From Salegentibacter sp. 24 (GTDB lineage: Bacteria; Bacteroidota; Bacteroidia; Flavobacteriales; Flavobacteriaceae), in contig NZ_SNWE01000005.1 in the NCBI RefSeq assembly GCF_004362395.1, positions 124,001 through 188,000 on the forward strand: DNA of 64,000 nucleotides. Direction: 5' to 3'. The notes below the pieces were generated by a model that saw nothing but the letters and a program-made list of their open reading frames with translations, did not search any database and was not told the DNA's origin. Numbering within the stretch: the first letter of the stretch is position 1; every line of letters begins with the position of its first letter. Positions 35,495 to 42,251 of the stretch are shown piece by piece. The position numbers were made by a program, and so were the translations under genes.

Positions 35495-35536
35495 AAAAAA
35501 AAGTCCCCTTAAGCAGCTATTACCAAGGGGACCTTT
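35495..35536 (-). terminator. Second attenuator terminator before metY
   Basis: On the minus strand GTCCCCTT (35525-35532) and AAGGGGAC (35503-35510) form an 8 bp stem, extendable through flanking A-T pairs, followed by eight Ts. It lies between the Met/Cys leader peptide and metY. The TTGGTAATAGC that overlaps its 5' arm and loop (35516-35526) can instead pair over 11 positions, one a G-U, with GCTATTGCCAA in the leader (35573-35583). Confidence 0.92.
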
Positions 35537-35560
35537 AAATTGAACTCTAAACAAACTAAG

Positions 35561-35644
35561 TTACATTCGGTTTTGGCAATAGCATTTCATGTGTCGCATA
35601 CACATACACATCATCATATTTTTTATTGCCTTAAAATTTTTCAT
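35561..35644 (-). CDS. Met/Cys leader peptide (second of tandem pair) before metY
   Basis: A 27-codon ORF, ATG at 35644 and TAA at 35561. After MKNFKAIKN it reads MMMCMCMRHMKCYC and then QNRM, giving seven internal or terminal Met and four Cys in the last 18 residues. It is followed by a strong terminator and then metY. Stalling at the Met or Cys codons would leave the later GCTATTGCCAA codons (35573-35583) free to pair with the terminator loop; a ribosome reaching the stop would cover them and let the terminator form. Confidence 0.88.
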   Translation of the reverse strand: MKNFKAIKNMMMCMCMRHMKCYCQNRM

Positions 35645-35748
35645 CTTTTAATTTTTATTTTTTCCCTCAAAACCAGAAATTCAATTTTATTTTTTTCTCC
35701 GGCTTAAGCTTGAATTTCGGTCTTGGTGACTATCATTATCTTTTAAAT

Positions 35749-35780
35749 AAAAAAAACCGCTGCGATTGGCAGCGGCTTTT
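35749..35780 (-). terminator. First attenuator terminator of the metY leader
   Basis: On the minus strand CCGCTGC (35769-35775) and GCAGCGG (35757-35763) form a perfect 7 bp GC-rich stem around a 5-base loop, followed by eight Ts. The CGCTGC of its 5' arm (35769-35774) can pair with GCAGCG in the upstream leader peptide (35817-35822), and the pairing can be extended by AGC/GCT across a bulge. Confidence 0.9.
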
Positions 35781-35801
35781 TGCAATTTATCTTATTCAGA
35801 A

Positions 35802-35873
35802 TTAAGCAATGGAGCGCGCTGCGGAAGTTCTCCACATCATCATACGCATCATATTGCAAATTATCTGGTACAT
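35802..35873 (-). CDS. Met-rich leader peptide (first of tandem pair) before metY
   Basis: A 23-codon ORF, ATG at 35873 and TAA at 35802. It reads MYQIICNMMRMMMW followed by nine residues; five Met fall within residues 8-13. It begins about 13 bases after the predicted transcription start and is followed by terminator 35749-35780. Its Ser-Ala-Ala codons contain GCAGCG (35817-35822), a copy of the terminator's 3' arm, able to act as antiterminator when the ribosome is held at the Met codons. Confidence 0.87.
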   Translation of the reverse strand: MYQIICNMMRMMMWRTSAARSIA

Positions 35874-35892
35874 TTCTTTCTTTTGCTTGCCA

Positions 35893-35925
35893 CAAAGATA
35901 AGGGCAGAACTTTTTAATATCCAAA
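35893..35925 (-). promoter_or_regulatory. Promoter of the metY operon leader
   Basis: On the minus strand TTTG (35922-35925), a 21-base spacer and TATCTTTG (35893-35900) match the Bacteroidota promoter consensus. It would start the transcript just ahead of the first leader peptide, so both attenuators lie on one RNA. From 35926 to 36120 I see no gene. Confidence 0.65.
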
Positions 35926-36138
35926 CCTAAACTTCATTTTTACGGAAAAAAAAATATTAACCGTTTAAAATAAATAATTAAAAAATAAAATGCTTTAAAA
36001 CTGATTATAATTCATTTTAATATGTCTTATTGGTTAATTAACTCTATTCCAGACTTGTAAAATAGAACATCCTCCTTTTCTGTTTACAGTTTCTTTCTAA
36101 AATTTTTCAGCATCAGGAAAAAGAAAGTTAAATAAAAT

Positions 36139-36167
36139 TGGAATTTGGGTAATTTTTATACATTTGT
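36139..36167 (+). promoter_or_regulatory. metK promoter
   Basis: TTG (36139-36141), an 18-base spacer and TACATTTG (36160-36167) match the Bacteroidota -33/-7 elements. The predicted start falls just before the SAM-II/V-like aptamer. Confidence 0.65.
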
Positions 36168-36175
36168 AGACGAAT

Positions 36176-36285
36176 TAAAAAAGGGAAGGATTTGACTGAT
36201 TGCAACCCTTTTATACTTTTTATAAGTGTAAGAAAAATGCTAAAGCAGTATCACTACTCCCTTAGCTTTCTGTCAAATTCAACCC
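36176..36285 (+). promoter_or_regulatory. SAM-II / SAM-V-type riboswitch upstream of metK
   Basis: AAAAAGGG (36178-36185) pairs with CCCTTTT (36206-36212) around GGATTTGACTGATTGCA, which closely matches the conserved SAM-II loop GATTTAACCGTATTGCA. Then GCTAAAGCAGT (36239-36249) matches the SAM-II tail, with ACTG (36195-36198) and CAGT (36246-36249) able to form the pseudoknot. A small extra hairpin (ACTTTTTATAAGT) lengthens the connecting loop, as in long-loop SAM-II/SAM-V variants. TTTGAC (36191-36196) can alternatively pair with GTCAAA (36272-36277), a possible switch. Confidence 0.78.
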
Positions 36286-36312
36286 GTATTTTTAAAAAAC
36301 TAATTTTAAAAT

Positions 36313-37569
36313 ATGGCTTATTTATTTACTTCAGAAAGTGTTTCTGAAGGACATCCCGATAAAATCGCCGATCAGATTAGCGATACTTTACTAGATAATT
36401 TCCTGGCATTTGATGAAAACTCTAAAGTAGCTTGTGAAACTTTAGTCACAACCGGCCAGGTGGTTCTTGCCGGCGAGGTTCGAAGCGACACCTATCTAGA
36501 CGTGCAAAATATCGCCCGTGAAGTGATCAATGACATTGGTTATACTAAAGGGGCTTACAAATTTAGCGGGGACTCCTGTGGGGTTATTTCTTTAATTCAT
36601 GAGCAATCTCAGGAGATTTACCAGGGTGTGGATCGCGGCAATAAGGAAGAGCAGGGCGCCGGAGATCAGGGAATGATGTTTGGCTATGCTACCAATGAAA
36701 CTGAAAATTATATGCCCCTAGCTTTGGATATTTCGCATAAGATTCTAATTGAACTTGCTAAATTAAGACGTGAAGGGAAAGATATTCCTTATTTACGACC
36801 CGATTCTAAAAGTCAGGTTACCATTGAATACAGCGACGAAAATGTTCCGCAGAAAATTGTAGCTATTGTAGTCTCTACTCAGCATGACGATTTCGATGAG
36901 AACGATGACCAAATGCTGAAAAAAATTAAAAAAGACATTCTTGAAATCCTTATTCCGCGAGTAAAAAAACAATTGCCCAGCTATGTTCAGGAATTATTTA
37001 ATGACCAGATCACCTATCATATAAATCCTACCGGAAAATTTGTAATTGGAGGACCGCACGGCGATGCCGGATTAACCGGACGAAAAATAATCGTAGATAC
37101 TTACGGTGGTAAAGGCGCTCATGGAGGAGGTGCATTTTCAGGGAAGGATCCTAGTAAAGTGGACCGTTCGGCAGCATATGCTTCTCGCCATGTTGCAAAA
37201 AATCTAGTTGCTGCTGGCCTGGCAGATGAAGTTTTGGTGCAGGTTTCCTATGCCATCGGTGTAGTTGAACCCACTTCGATATCAGTAGAGACCTATGGAA
37301 CTTCTAAGGTAGATATGAAAGATGGGGAAATAGCAAAAAAAGTAGCTGAAATATTCGATATGCGCCCCTGGGCCATTGAAAACCGTTTGAAACTTAGAAA
37401 TCCTATTTATCGAGAAACTGCAGCATACGGACATATGGGTAAAGAACCAAGAACCGTTACGAAAATATATAAAAGCCCGTATTCAGGAGAAATAAAAAAA
37501 GAAGTTGAACTCTTTACCTGGGAAAAACTTGATTATGTGGATAAGGTGAAAGAAGCCTTTAAACTTTGA
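36313..37569 (+). CDS. metK: S-adenosylmethionine synthetase
   Basis: Makes SAM from methionine and ATP. The 418-residue protein opens [20 protein letters not shown] with the catalytic histidine in GHPDK, has [16 protein letters not shown] near residue 117 (hexapeptide GAGDQG), [12 protein letters not shown] near 240 and [16 protein letters not shown] near 268, the P-loop-like segment. It is divergent from the metY operon and preceded by its own SAM riboswitch, so feedback from SAM is expected. A clean terminator follows. Confidence 0.97.
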   Translation: MAYLFTSESVSEGHPDKIADQISDTLLDNFLAFDENSKVACETLVTTGQVVLAGEVRSDTYLDVQNIAREVINDIGYTKGAYKFSGDSCGVISLIHEQSQEIYQGVDRGNKEEQGAGDQGMMFGYATNETENYMPLALDISHKILIELAKLRREGKDIPYLRPDSKSQVTIEYSDENVPQKIVAIVVSTQHDDFDENDDQMLKKIKKDILEILIPRVKKQLPSYVQELFNDQITYHINPTGKFVIGGPHGDAGLTGRKIIVDTYGGKGAHGGGAFSGKDPSKVDRSAAYASRHVAKNLVAAGLADEVLVQVSYAIGVVEPTSISVETYGTSKVDMKDGEIAKKVAEIFDMRPWAIENRLKLRNPIYRETAAYGHMGKEPRTVTKIYKSPYSGEIKKEVELFTWEKLDYVDKVKEAFKL

Positions 37570-37589
37570 GTTTTTTATCATAATTACTT

Positions 37590-37622
37590 TAAATACCGCT
37601 GAAAATCAGCGGTATTTTTTTT
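37590..37622 (+). terminator. metK terminator
   Basis: AATACCGCTGA and TCAGCGGTATT form a perfect 11 bp stem with an AAA loop (37592-37616), followed by a run of Ts. Confidence 0.9.
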
Positions 37623-37700
37623 GACGTTTTCTTCGGAAAGCTTTAACAACCGGACGCAGTTTTAATTCCTAATTTTAGAACTACACCAATCAAGCACCTT

Positions 37701-39065
37701 ATGTCCATTTTTAGAAAAGTAAAAAACACCATCAACCTGTTAAAGTCGGTTGATATGGATCAGTTAGCTAAAATAAATGAACAAATAGACCTTTCAGAAG
37801 CAATGAAAAGTTTAGGGCAGCTGGATGAGCGCCAACTAAAGGGTTTGATGAAAATGTTAAAAACCAAACGTAAAAAAGGTCAAAGCGATCTTCCTCCAAT
37901 TACAGGGGATTTTTACAATTTAGACCTAAAACTTACCCAAGAACAACGCAAGCTTCAAATGGAAGTTCGCAATTTTATGGAAGATGAAGTTCGCCCTTTG
38001 GTAAATGACCATTGGAACCGCGCAAAATTTCCACACGAAATCATTGAAAAATTTAAAAAGCTAAATATTACAGGGGTGCCTTACCAAGGTTATGGCTGTC
38101 CTAATCTGCCTTTCTTAATGGAAGGCATCATTGCACAGGAAATCGCACGTGTAGATGTTTCTATTTCCACCTTCTTTGGTGTGCATAGCGGGCTTGCAAT
38201 GGGATCTATTTATCTATGTGGAAGCGAGGAACAAAAACAGGAATGGCTACCCAAAATGCAAAAACTGGATGCAATTGGTGCTTTTGGTCTTACAGAGCCT
38301 AATGTTGGTTCCGGAGTGGCCGGGGGTTTGGAAACCACGTGCAGGTTTGATGGCGAGAACTGGATTTTAAACGGACAGAAAAAATGGATTGGAAACGCCA
38401 CTTTCGCCGATGTAATTATTATCTGGGCACGCGATGAGGTCAGTAACCAGGTTAAAGGTTTTTTAGTTAGAAAAGGAAACCCCGGTTTTAAAGCCGAAAA
38501 AATGGAAGATAAAATGGCATTGCGAATTGTTCAAAACGCCATTATCACCTTAACCGATTGCAGAGTGCCCGAAAGTGATAGGTTACAAAAAGCAGATTCC
38601 TTTAAAGACACTGCAAAGGTTTTGAGAATGACCCGTGCCGGAGTAGCCTGGCAAGCGGTTGGTTGCGCTAGAGGCGCTTATGAGAGTGCACTGAAATATA
38701 CCAGGAAAAGGGAGCAGTTTGGAAGACCCATTGCATCTTATCAATTAATTCAAAATCACCTGGTAGAAATGGTATCCAATCTCACTGCTATGCAAACACT
38801 TGTTTTCAGACTCTCTGAAATGCAGGATGCCGACTTACTTACCGACGAACACGCATCTTTGGCAAAGGTTTTTTGTAGTATGCGAACCAGGGACGTGGTT
38901 AGCCGTGCCCGGGAAGTTATGGGGGGTAACGGCATTCTTCTTGAATATGACGTCGCACGCTTTGTCGCAGATGCAGAAGCCATTTATAGTTACGAAGGAA
39001 CAAAAGAAATTAATTCGCTCATTGTAGGCCGTGCCATTACCGGTTACAGTGCCTTTGTGAGCTAA
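37701..39065 (+). CDS. Acyl-CoA dehydrogenase family protein (glutaryl-CoA dehydrogenase-like)
   Basis: A 454-residue flavoprotein oxidising an acyl-CoA at the alpha-beta bond and passing electrons to ETF. Residues about 72-454 are the conserved acyl-CoA dehydrogenase fold: GAFGLTEPNVGSGVAGG and WIGNATFADVIIIWAR bind FAD and substrate, and EAIYSYEGTKEINSLIVGRA carries the catalytic glutamate position used by glutaryl- and short-chain members. The N-terminal 70 residues form an additional charged helical extension. The overall pattern is closest to glutaryl-CoA dehydrogenases; the substrate is not certain. It precedes a 2-hydroxyacid dehydrogenase gene by 29 bp. Confidence 0.88.
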   Translation: MSIFRKVKNTINLLKSVDMDQLAKINEQIDLSEAMKSLGQLDERQLKGLMKMLKTKRKKGQSDLPPITGDFYNLDLKLTQEQRKLQMEVRNFMEDEVRPLVNDHWNRAKFPHEIIEKFKKLNITGVPYQGYGCPNLPFLMEGIIAQEIARVDVSISTFFGVHSGLAMGSIYLCGSEEQKQEWLPKMQKLDAIGAFGLTEPNVGSGVAGGLETTCRFDGENWILNGQKKWIGNATFADVIIIWARDEVSNQVKGFLVRKGNPGFKAEKMEDKMALRIVQNAIITLTDCRVPESDRLQKADSFKDTAKVLRMTRAGVAWQAVGCARGAYESALKYTRKREQFGRPIASYQLIQNHLVEMVSNLTAMQTLVFRLSEMQDADLLTDEHASLAKVFCSMRTRDVVSRAREVMGGNGILLEYDVARFVADAEAIYSYEGTKEINSLIVGRAITGYSAFVS

Positions 39066-39094
39066 ATATTAACCATTCAAAAAAATAGATAAGA

Positions 39095-40024
39095 ATGTCA
39101 TTTTTAGTAGTTAGTCCGGGAAAAGACCCGAAAGCTTGGGTTGAAGCTTTAAAAAATCAACATCCGGGGTTAAATGTTTATGTATACCCCGAAGATCACG
39201 ACAAAGAAGAGGTAGAATTTGCATTAAGTTGGAATCATCCCCGTGGAATTTTTCAGAATTACCCAAACCTTAAAGTTGTTGCCTCTATGGGCGCTGGGGT
39301 TGACCATATTACCAGTGATAAAGAGCTTCCGGAAAATATAAAAATCACTAAAGTTGTAGATGATCGTTTGGAAGAAGATATGGGCACCTTTGTTTTGAGC
39401 CTGGTTTTAGCACACCAGAGAAACCTTCTGGAATACCGTGAAAAACAAATAAATGAAAAATGGGAGCCGGTTTCCTATACCAGGAATGACCAGGTTAAGG
39501 TTGGAATTCTGGGAATTGGAAATCTTGGGCAAAGTGTATCAAAATGCTTATTGAAAAACGGGTTTCAGGTTCGTGGTTTTTCAAAAAATAAAAAAGACTT
39601 TGATCATGTGGAGAGTTTTGCCGGTGAGGATGAATTTGATGATTTTTTAGAGCAATCAGACATCCTTGTAAATATGCTTCCCTTAACTGCTGAAACCGAA
39701 AAAATTCTCAATAAGGAATTATTTGAAAAATTACCTAAAGATGCCTACGTGATTAACGTAGCTAGAGGGGAACATTTAGTAGAACAGGATTTGTTGGCAA
39801 AAATAGATGACGGACATCTTTCTGGCGCCGCATTGGACGTATTTTGGGAAGAGCCAATAAGGCCCGAGCATCCTTTCTGGAAACATCCTAAAATAAGAGT
39901 AACCCCACATGTGGCCAGTGTTACTCATCCGGAATCTGTAGTTCCACAAATCATAGAGAACTATGAAAGAATGAAAGAGGAAGAAGAGCTTAAAAACTTA
40001 GTAAAACGAGATAGGGGGTACTAA
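39095..40024 (+). CDS. D-2-hydroxyacid dehydrogenase (glyoxylate/hydroxypyruvate reductase GhrA-like)
   Basis: A 309-residue NAD(P)-dependent reductase. The NAD-binding motif is GILGIGNLGQSVSKCL near residue 138, the catalytic arginine is in INVARGEHLVEQDLL, and the Glu and His of the relay lie in DVFWEEPIRPEHPFW and TPHVASVTHPES. The pattern matches GhrA, which reduces glyoxylate and hydroxypyruvate. It likely shares a transcript with the acyl-CoA dehydrogenase gene and ends at a terminator. Confidence 0.85.
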   Translation: MSFLVVSPGKDPKAWVEALKNQHPGLNVYVYPEDHDKEEVEFALSWNHPRGIFQNYPNLKVVASMGAGVDHITSDKELPENIKITKVVDDRLEEDMGTFVLSLVLAHQRNLLEYREKQINEKWEPVSYTRNDQVKVGILGIGNLGQSVSKCLLKNGFQVRGFSKNKKDFDHVESFAGEDEFDDFLEQSDILVNMLPLTAETEKILNKELFEKLPKDAYVINVARGEHLVEQDLLAKIDDGHLSGAALDVFWEEPIRPEHPFWKHPKIRVTPHVASVTHPESVVPQIIENYERMKEEEELKNLVKRDRGY

Positions 40025-40048
40025 TTTTCTTGCCTTGTAATTTAAATA

Positions 40049-40089
40049 GAGCGCAGTCTGAACTTAAAAAATCCCGACTGCGCTTTTGT
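40049..40089 (+). terminator. Terminator after the hydroxyacid dehydrogenase gene
   Basis: AGCGCAGTC (40050-40058) and GACTGCGCT (40076-40084) form a perfect 9 bp stem, followed by TTTTG. The T-run is short. Confidence 0.75.
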
Positions 40090-40120
40090 AGTACTTTGAA
40101 AAAATATAAAACTCCAGCAT

Positions 40121-40573
40121 ATGAAAATTTTTAAAAATATTCTTGTAGCCGTAGACTTTAATGATGCAGTGGGGGAATTAATGGCTTATGCTGAAAGTAT
40201 CGCTGAAAAGTTCGATGCTAAAATTTGGGTAGTTCACGTAGCCGCTCCCGATCCTGATTTTGTGGGATTCGAAACCGGGCCCCAGTATATACGCGATATG
40301 CGCGCCGATGAACTTAAAAGTGAACACAAAGAATTACAGCAAATTTGTGAAATGTTCGTCAGTAAAAATATTGAATCGGATGCACTTTTAATCCAGGGTT
40401 CTACTGTGGAAACCGTGCTGGAAGAAGCTAAAAAATTAAAAGCGGATATTTTAATTGTAGGAACCCACAAACACAGTTTCTTTTATAATCTTTTTGCCGA
40501 AAGTGTTTCTGTCGAATTATTTAAAAATGCAGAAATTCCGGTATTGTCTGTTCCTATAGGAGAAGAAACATAA
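40121..40573 (+). CDS. Universal stress protein (UspA family)
   Basis: A 150-residue single USP domain beginning MKIFKNILVAVDFND, the usual first strand with the ATP-contacting aspartate. The C-terminal region DILIVGTHKHSFFYNLFAESVSVEL replaces the usual GxxGxxxxxxxxGS loop, keeping the first Gly-Thr but lacking the second glycine run, so ATP binding may be weak. Probably a stress-induced cytosolic protein. It stands alone between two terminator-bounded genes. Confidence 0.88.
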   Translation: MKIFKNILVAVDFNDAVGELMAYAESIAEKFDAKIWVVHVAAPDPDFVGFETGPQYIRDMRADELKSEHKELQQICEMFVSKNIESDALLIQGSTVETVLEEAKKLKADILIVGTHKHSFFYNLFAESVSVELFKNAEIPVLSVPIGEET

Positions 40574-40648
40574 ACGGCTAACTTTCTGATTTACAATTGA
40601 AATTTTACTGAATAAAATTCTTTAATTTTATTGTCCCAAACCGGTCAA

Positions 40649-41587
40649 ATGATTAGTAAAAAAGAATTCACCAAACTTCATTCAGAAATCGCTCCTTTTA
40701 TTCACCGCACTCCGGTTATGCGATCTCGTTTATTAGACATCGAGGCCCAAACCCAAATTTATTTTAAATGTGAGAATTTTCAGAAAATGGGCGCTTTTAA
40801 AATGCGTGGGGCTACCTCAGCAATTTTAGCTCTGAGCGATGATCAACGGGCCAAAGGCGTGGTTACACATTCCTCCGGCAACTTTGCACAGGCAGTTTCT
40901 CTTGCTGCAAAGAGTCTTGGAATTCCTGCTTTTATAGTCATGCCTTCTTCTGCCCCACAAGTAAAAAAAGAGGCGGTAAAAACATATGGCGGCCAGATTA
41001 CAGAATGTGAACCCAATATAAAAGCGCGTGAAACGGCTGCAAAAAAAATACAAAAGAAGACCGGTGCCACATTTTTACATCCTTCCAATGATCTTCAAGT
41101 CATCTACGGCCAGGGAACTGCAGCAAAAGAATTCCTCGAAGATTTCCCTGAACTTGATCTAATGATAACACCCGTGGGCGGCGGAGGTCTCTTAGCTGGA
41201 ACATCTCTTGCAGTAGACTTTTATTCTAAAAACTGTAAAACCATTGGCGCCGAACCCTTTGAAGTTGATGATGCGTATCGTTCTCTAAAAAGTGGCAAAA
41301 TTGAATTTAACGAAACGACAAATACCATTGCCGATGGGCTAAAAACGCATCTGGGTGATAAGAATTTCCCAATTATAAAAGATAAGGTTTCTGAAATCAT
41401 TCGGGTAAAAGAGGATGAAATAATTCTAGCGATGCAACTGATTTGGGAACGCTTAAAAATCATAGTAGAACCCTCAAGTGCTGTGGCTTTTGCAGGAGTC
41501 TTACGAGCAAAGGAGAAATTCCGTGGAAAAAGGGTGGGGATAATAATTTCTGGAGGAAATGTGGATTTGCGTAATTTACCGTTTTAA
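40649..41587 (+). CDS. Serine/threonine dehydratase or serine racemase (fold-type II PLP enzyme)
   Basis: A 312-residue PLP enzyme of the threonine dehydratase family. The PLP lysine is in KCENFQKMGAFKMRGA near residue 50, SSGNFAQAVSLAA binds the substrate carboxylate, and TPVGGGGLLAGTSLA is the glycine-rich phosphate loop. It lacks the C-terminal ACT-like regulatory domain of IlvA, so it is catabolic threonine deaminase or serine racemase-like. I start at ATG 40649; a TTG six codons upstream is open but less likely. It converges with the DinB-like gene, overlapping it by 4 bp. Confidence 0.87.
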   Translation: MISKKEFTKLHSEIAPFIHRTPVMRSRLLDIEAQTQIYFKCENFQKMGAFKMRGATSAILALSDDQRAKGVVTHSSGNFAQAVSLAAKSLGIPAFIVMPSSAPQVKKEAVKTYGGQITECEPNIKARETAAKKIQKKTGATFLHPSNDLQVIYGQGTAAKEFLEDFPELDLMITPVGGGGLLAGTSLAVDFYSKNCKTIGAEPFEVDDAYRSLKSGKIEFNETTNTIADGLKTHLGDKNFPIIKDKVSEIIRVKEDEIILAMQLIWERLKIIVEPSSAVAFAGVLRAKEKFRGKRVGIIISGGNVDLRNLPF

Positions 41588-42102
41588 ATTCCCTGGTTTT
41601 GTTTTAAAACACTAAGTGATACCAAAAGCTGACCTACATGCCGCTGACTATGCTCTGCGGCGTGAAAAAGCAAACCAATTACAGTGGAAGGTAATTCCTT
41701 TCTTCCCACCGGTCTATATTCTGTAATGATATTTTCAGGAGTATTTTTGAGAAAATCCATTGCTTCATCTATTTTATTCTTAAAATTCTGGACAAGAAAT
41801 TCTGCTGAAATTTTATTATTCGGTTTTCCTTCATTTTTTAAATACTGTAACTGGATTTCAGATAACTTTTCTTTTTTAGCATAGGTAAGCATTCTATCAA
41901 TCACCCTGGTTAAATGTTGTAAATGAAATCCAACGGAAGCTCTTCCTGCAGGCTTTTCCCAGAGTAATTCATTGGGAAATACCCGCATATATAATCCCAC
42001 CTCTTCTTTGGACTGCAATAAGGCGTGAGCGGCAGGTTGTAATAATTCCGAAATATCCGGCACTTTTCCTCTTAACCAGTTTTCAGGGATGTTTTTTCTC
42101 AT
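41584..42102 (-). CDS. DinB family protein
   Basis: A 172-residue four-helix-bundle protein. The three histidines of the DinB metal site can be read in SVGFHLQHLTRVIDRM (about residue 60) and LLFHAAEHSQRHVGQLL (about residue 150). Such proteins are often thiol transferases or damage-responsive factors; no specific role can be assigned. Its 3' end overlaps the convergent dehydratase gene by 4 bp. Confidence 0.83.
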   Translation of the reverse strand: MRKNIPENWLRGKVPDISELLQPAAHALLQSKEEVGLYMRVFPNELLWEKPAGRASVGFHLQHLTRVIDRMLTYAKKEKLSEIQLQYLKNEGKPNNKISAEFLVQNFKNKIDEAMDFLKNTPENIITEYRPVGRKELPSTVIGLLFHAAEHSQRHVGQLLVSLSVLKQNQGI

Positions 42103-42251
42103 TTTTAATAAATAATTTCAGAAAACATTCAAGACAAACTTAAAGCAAAAGCTACCAAATAGCTGAAAAATTATCATTTTTTTAAATCCGATTATTACTT
42201 TAGAGCTATTAAGCTTTTCATAGTATATTTAGCCTCGCTAAAAAATATATT

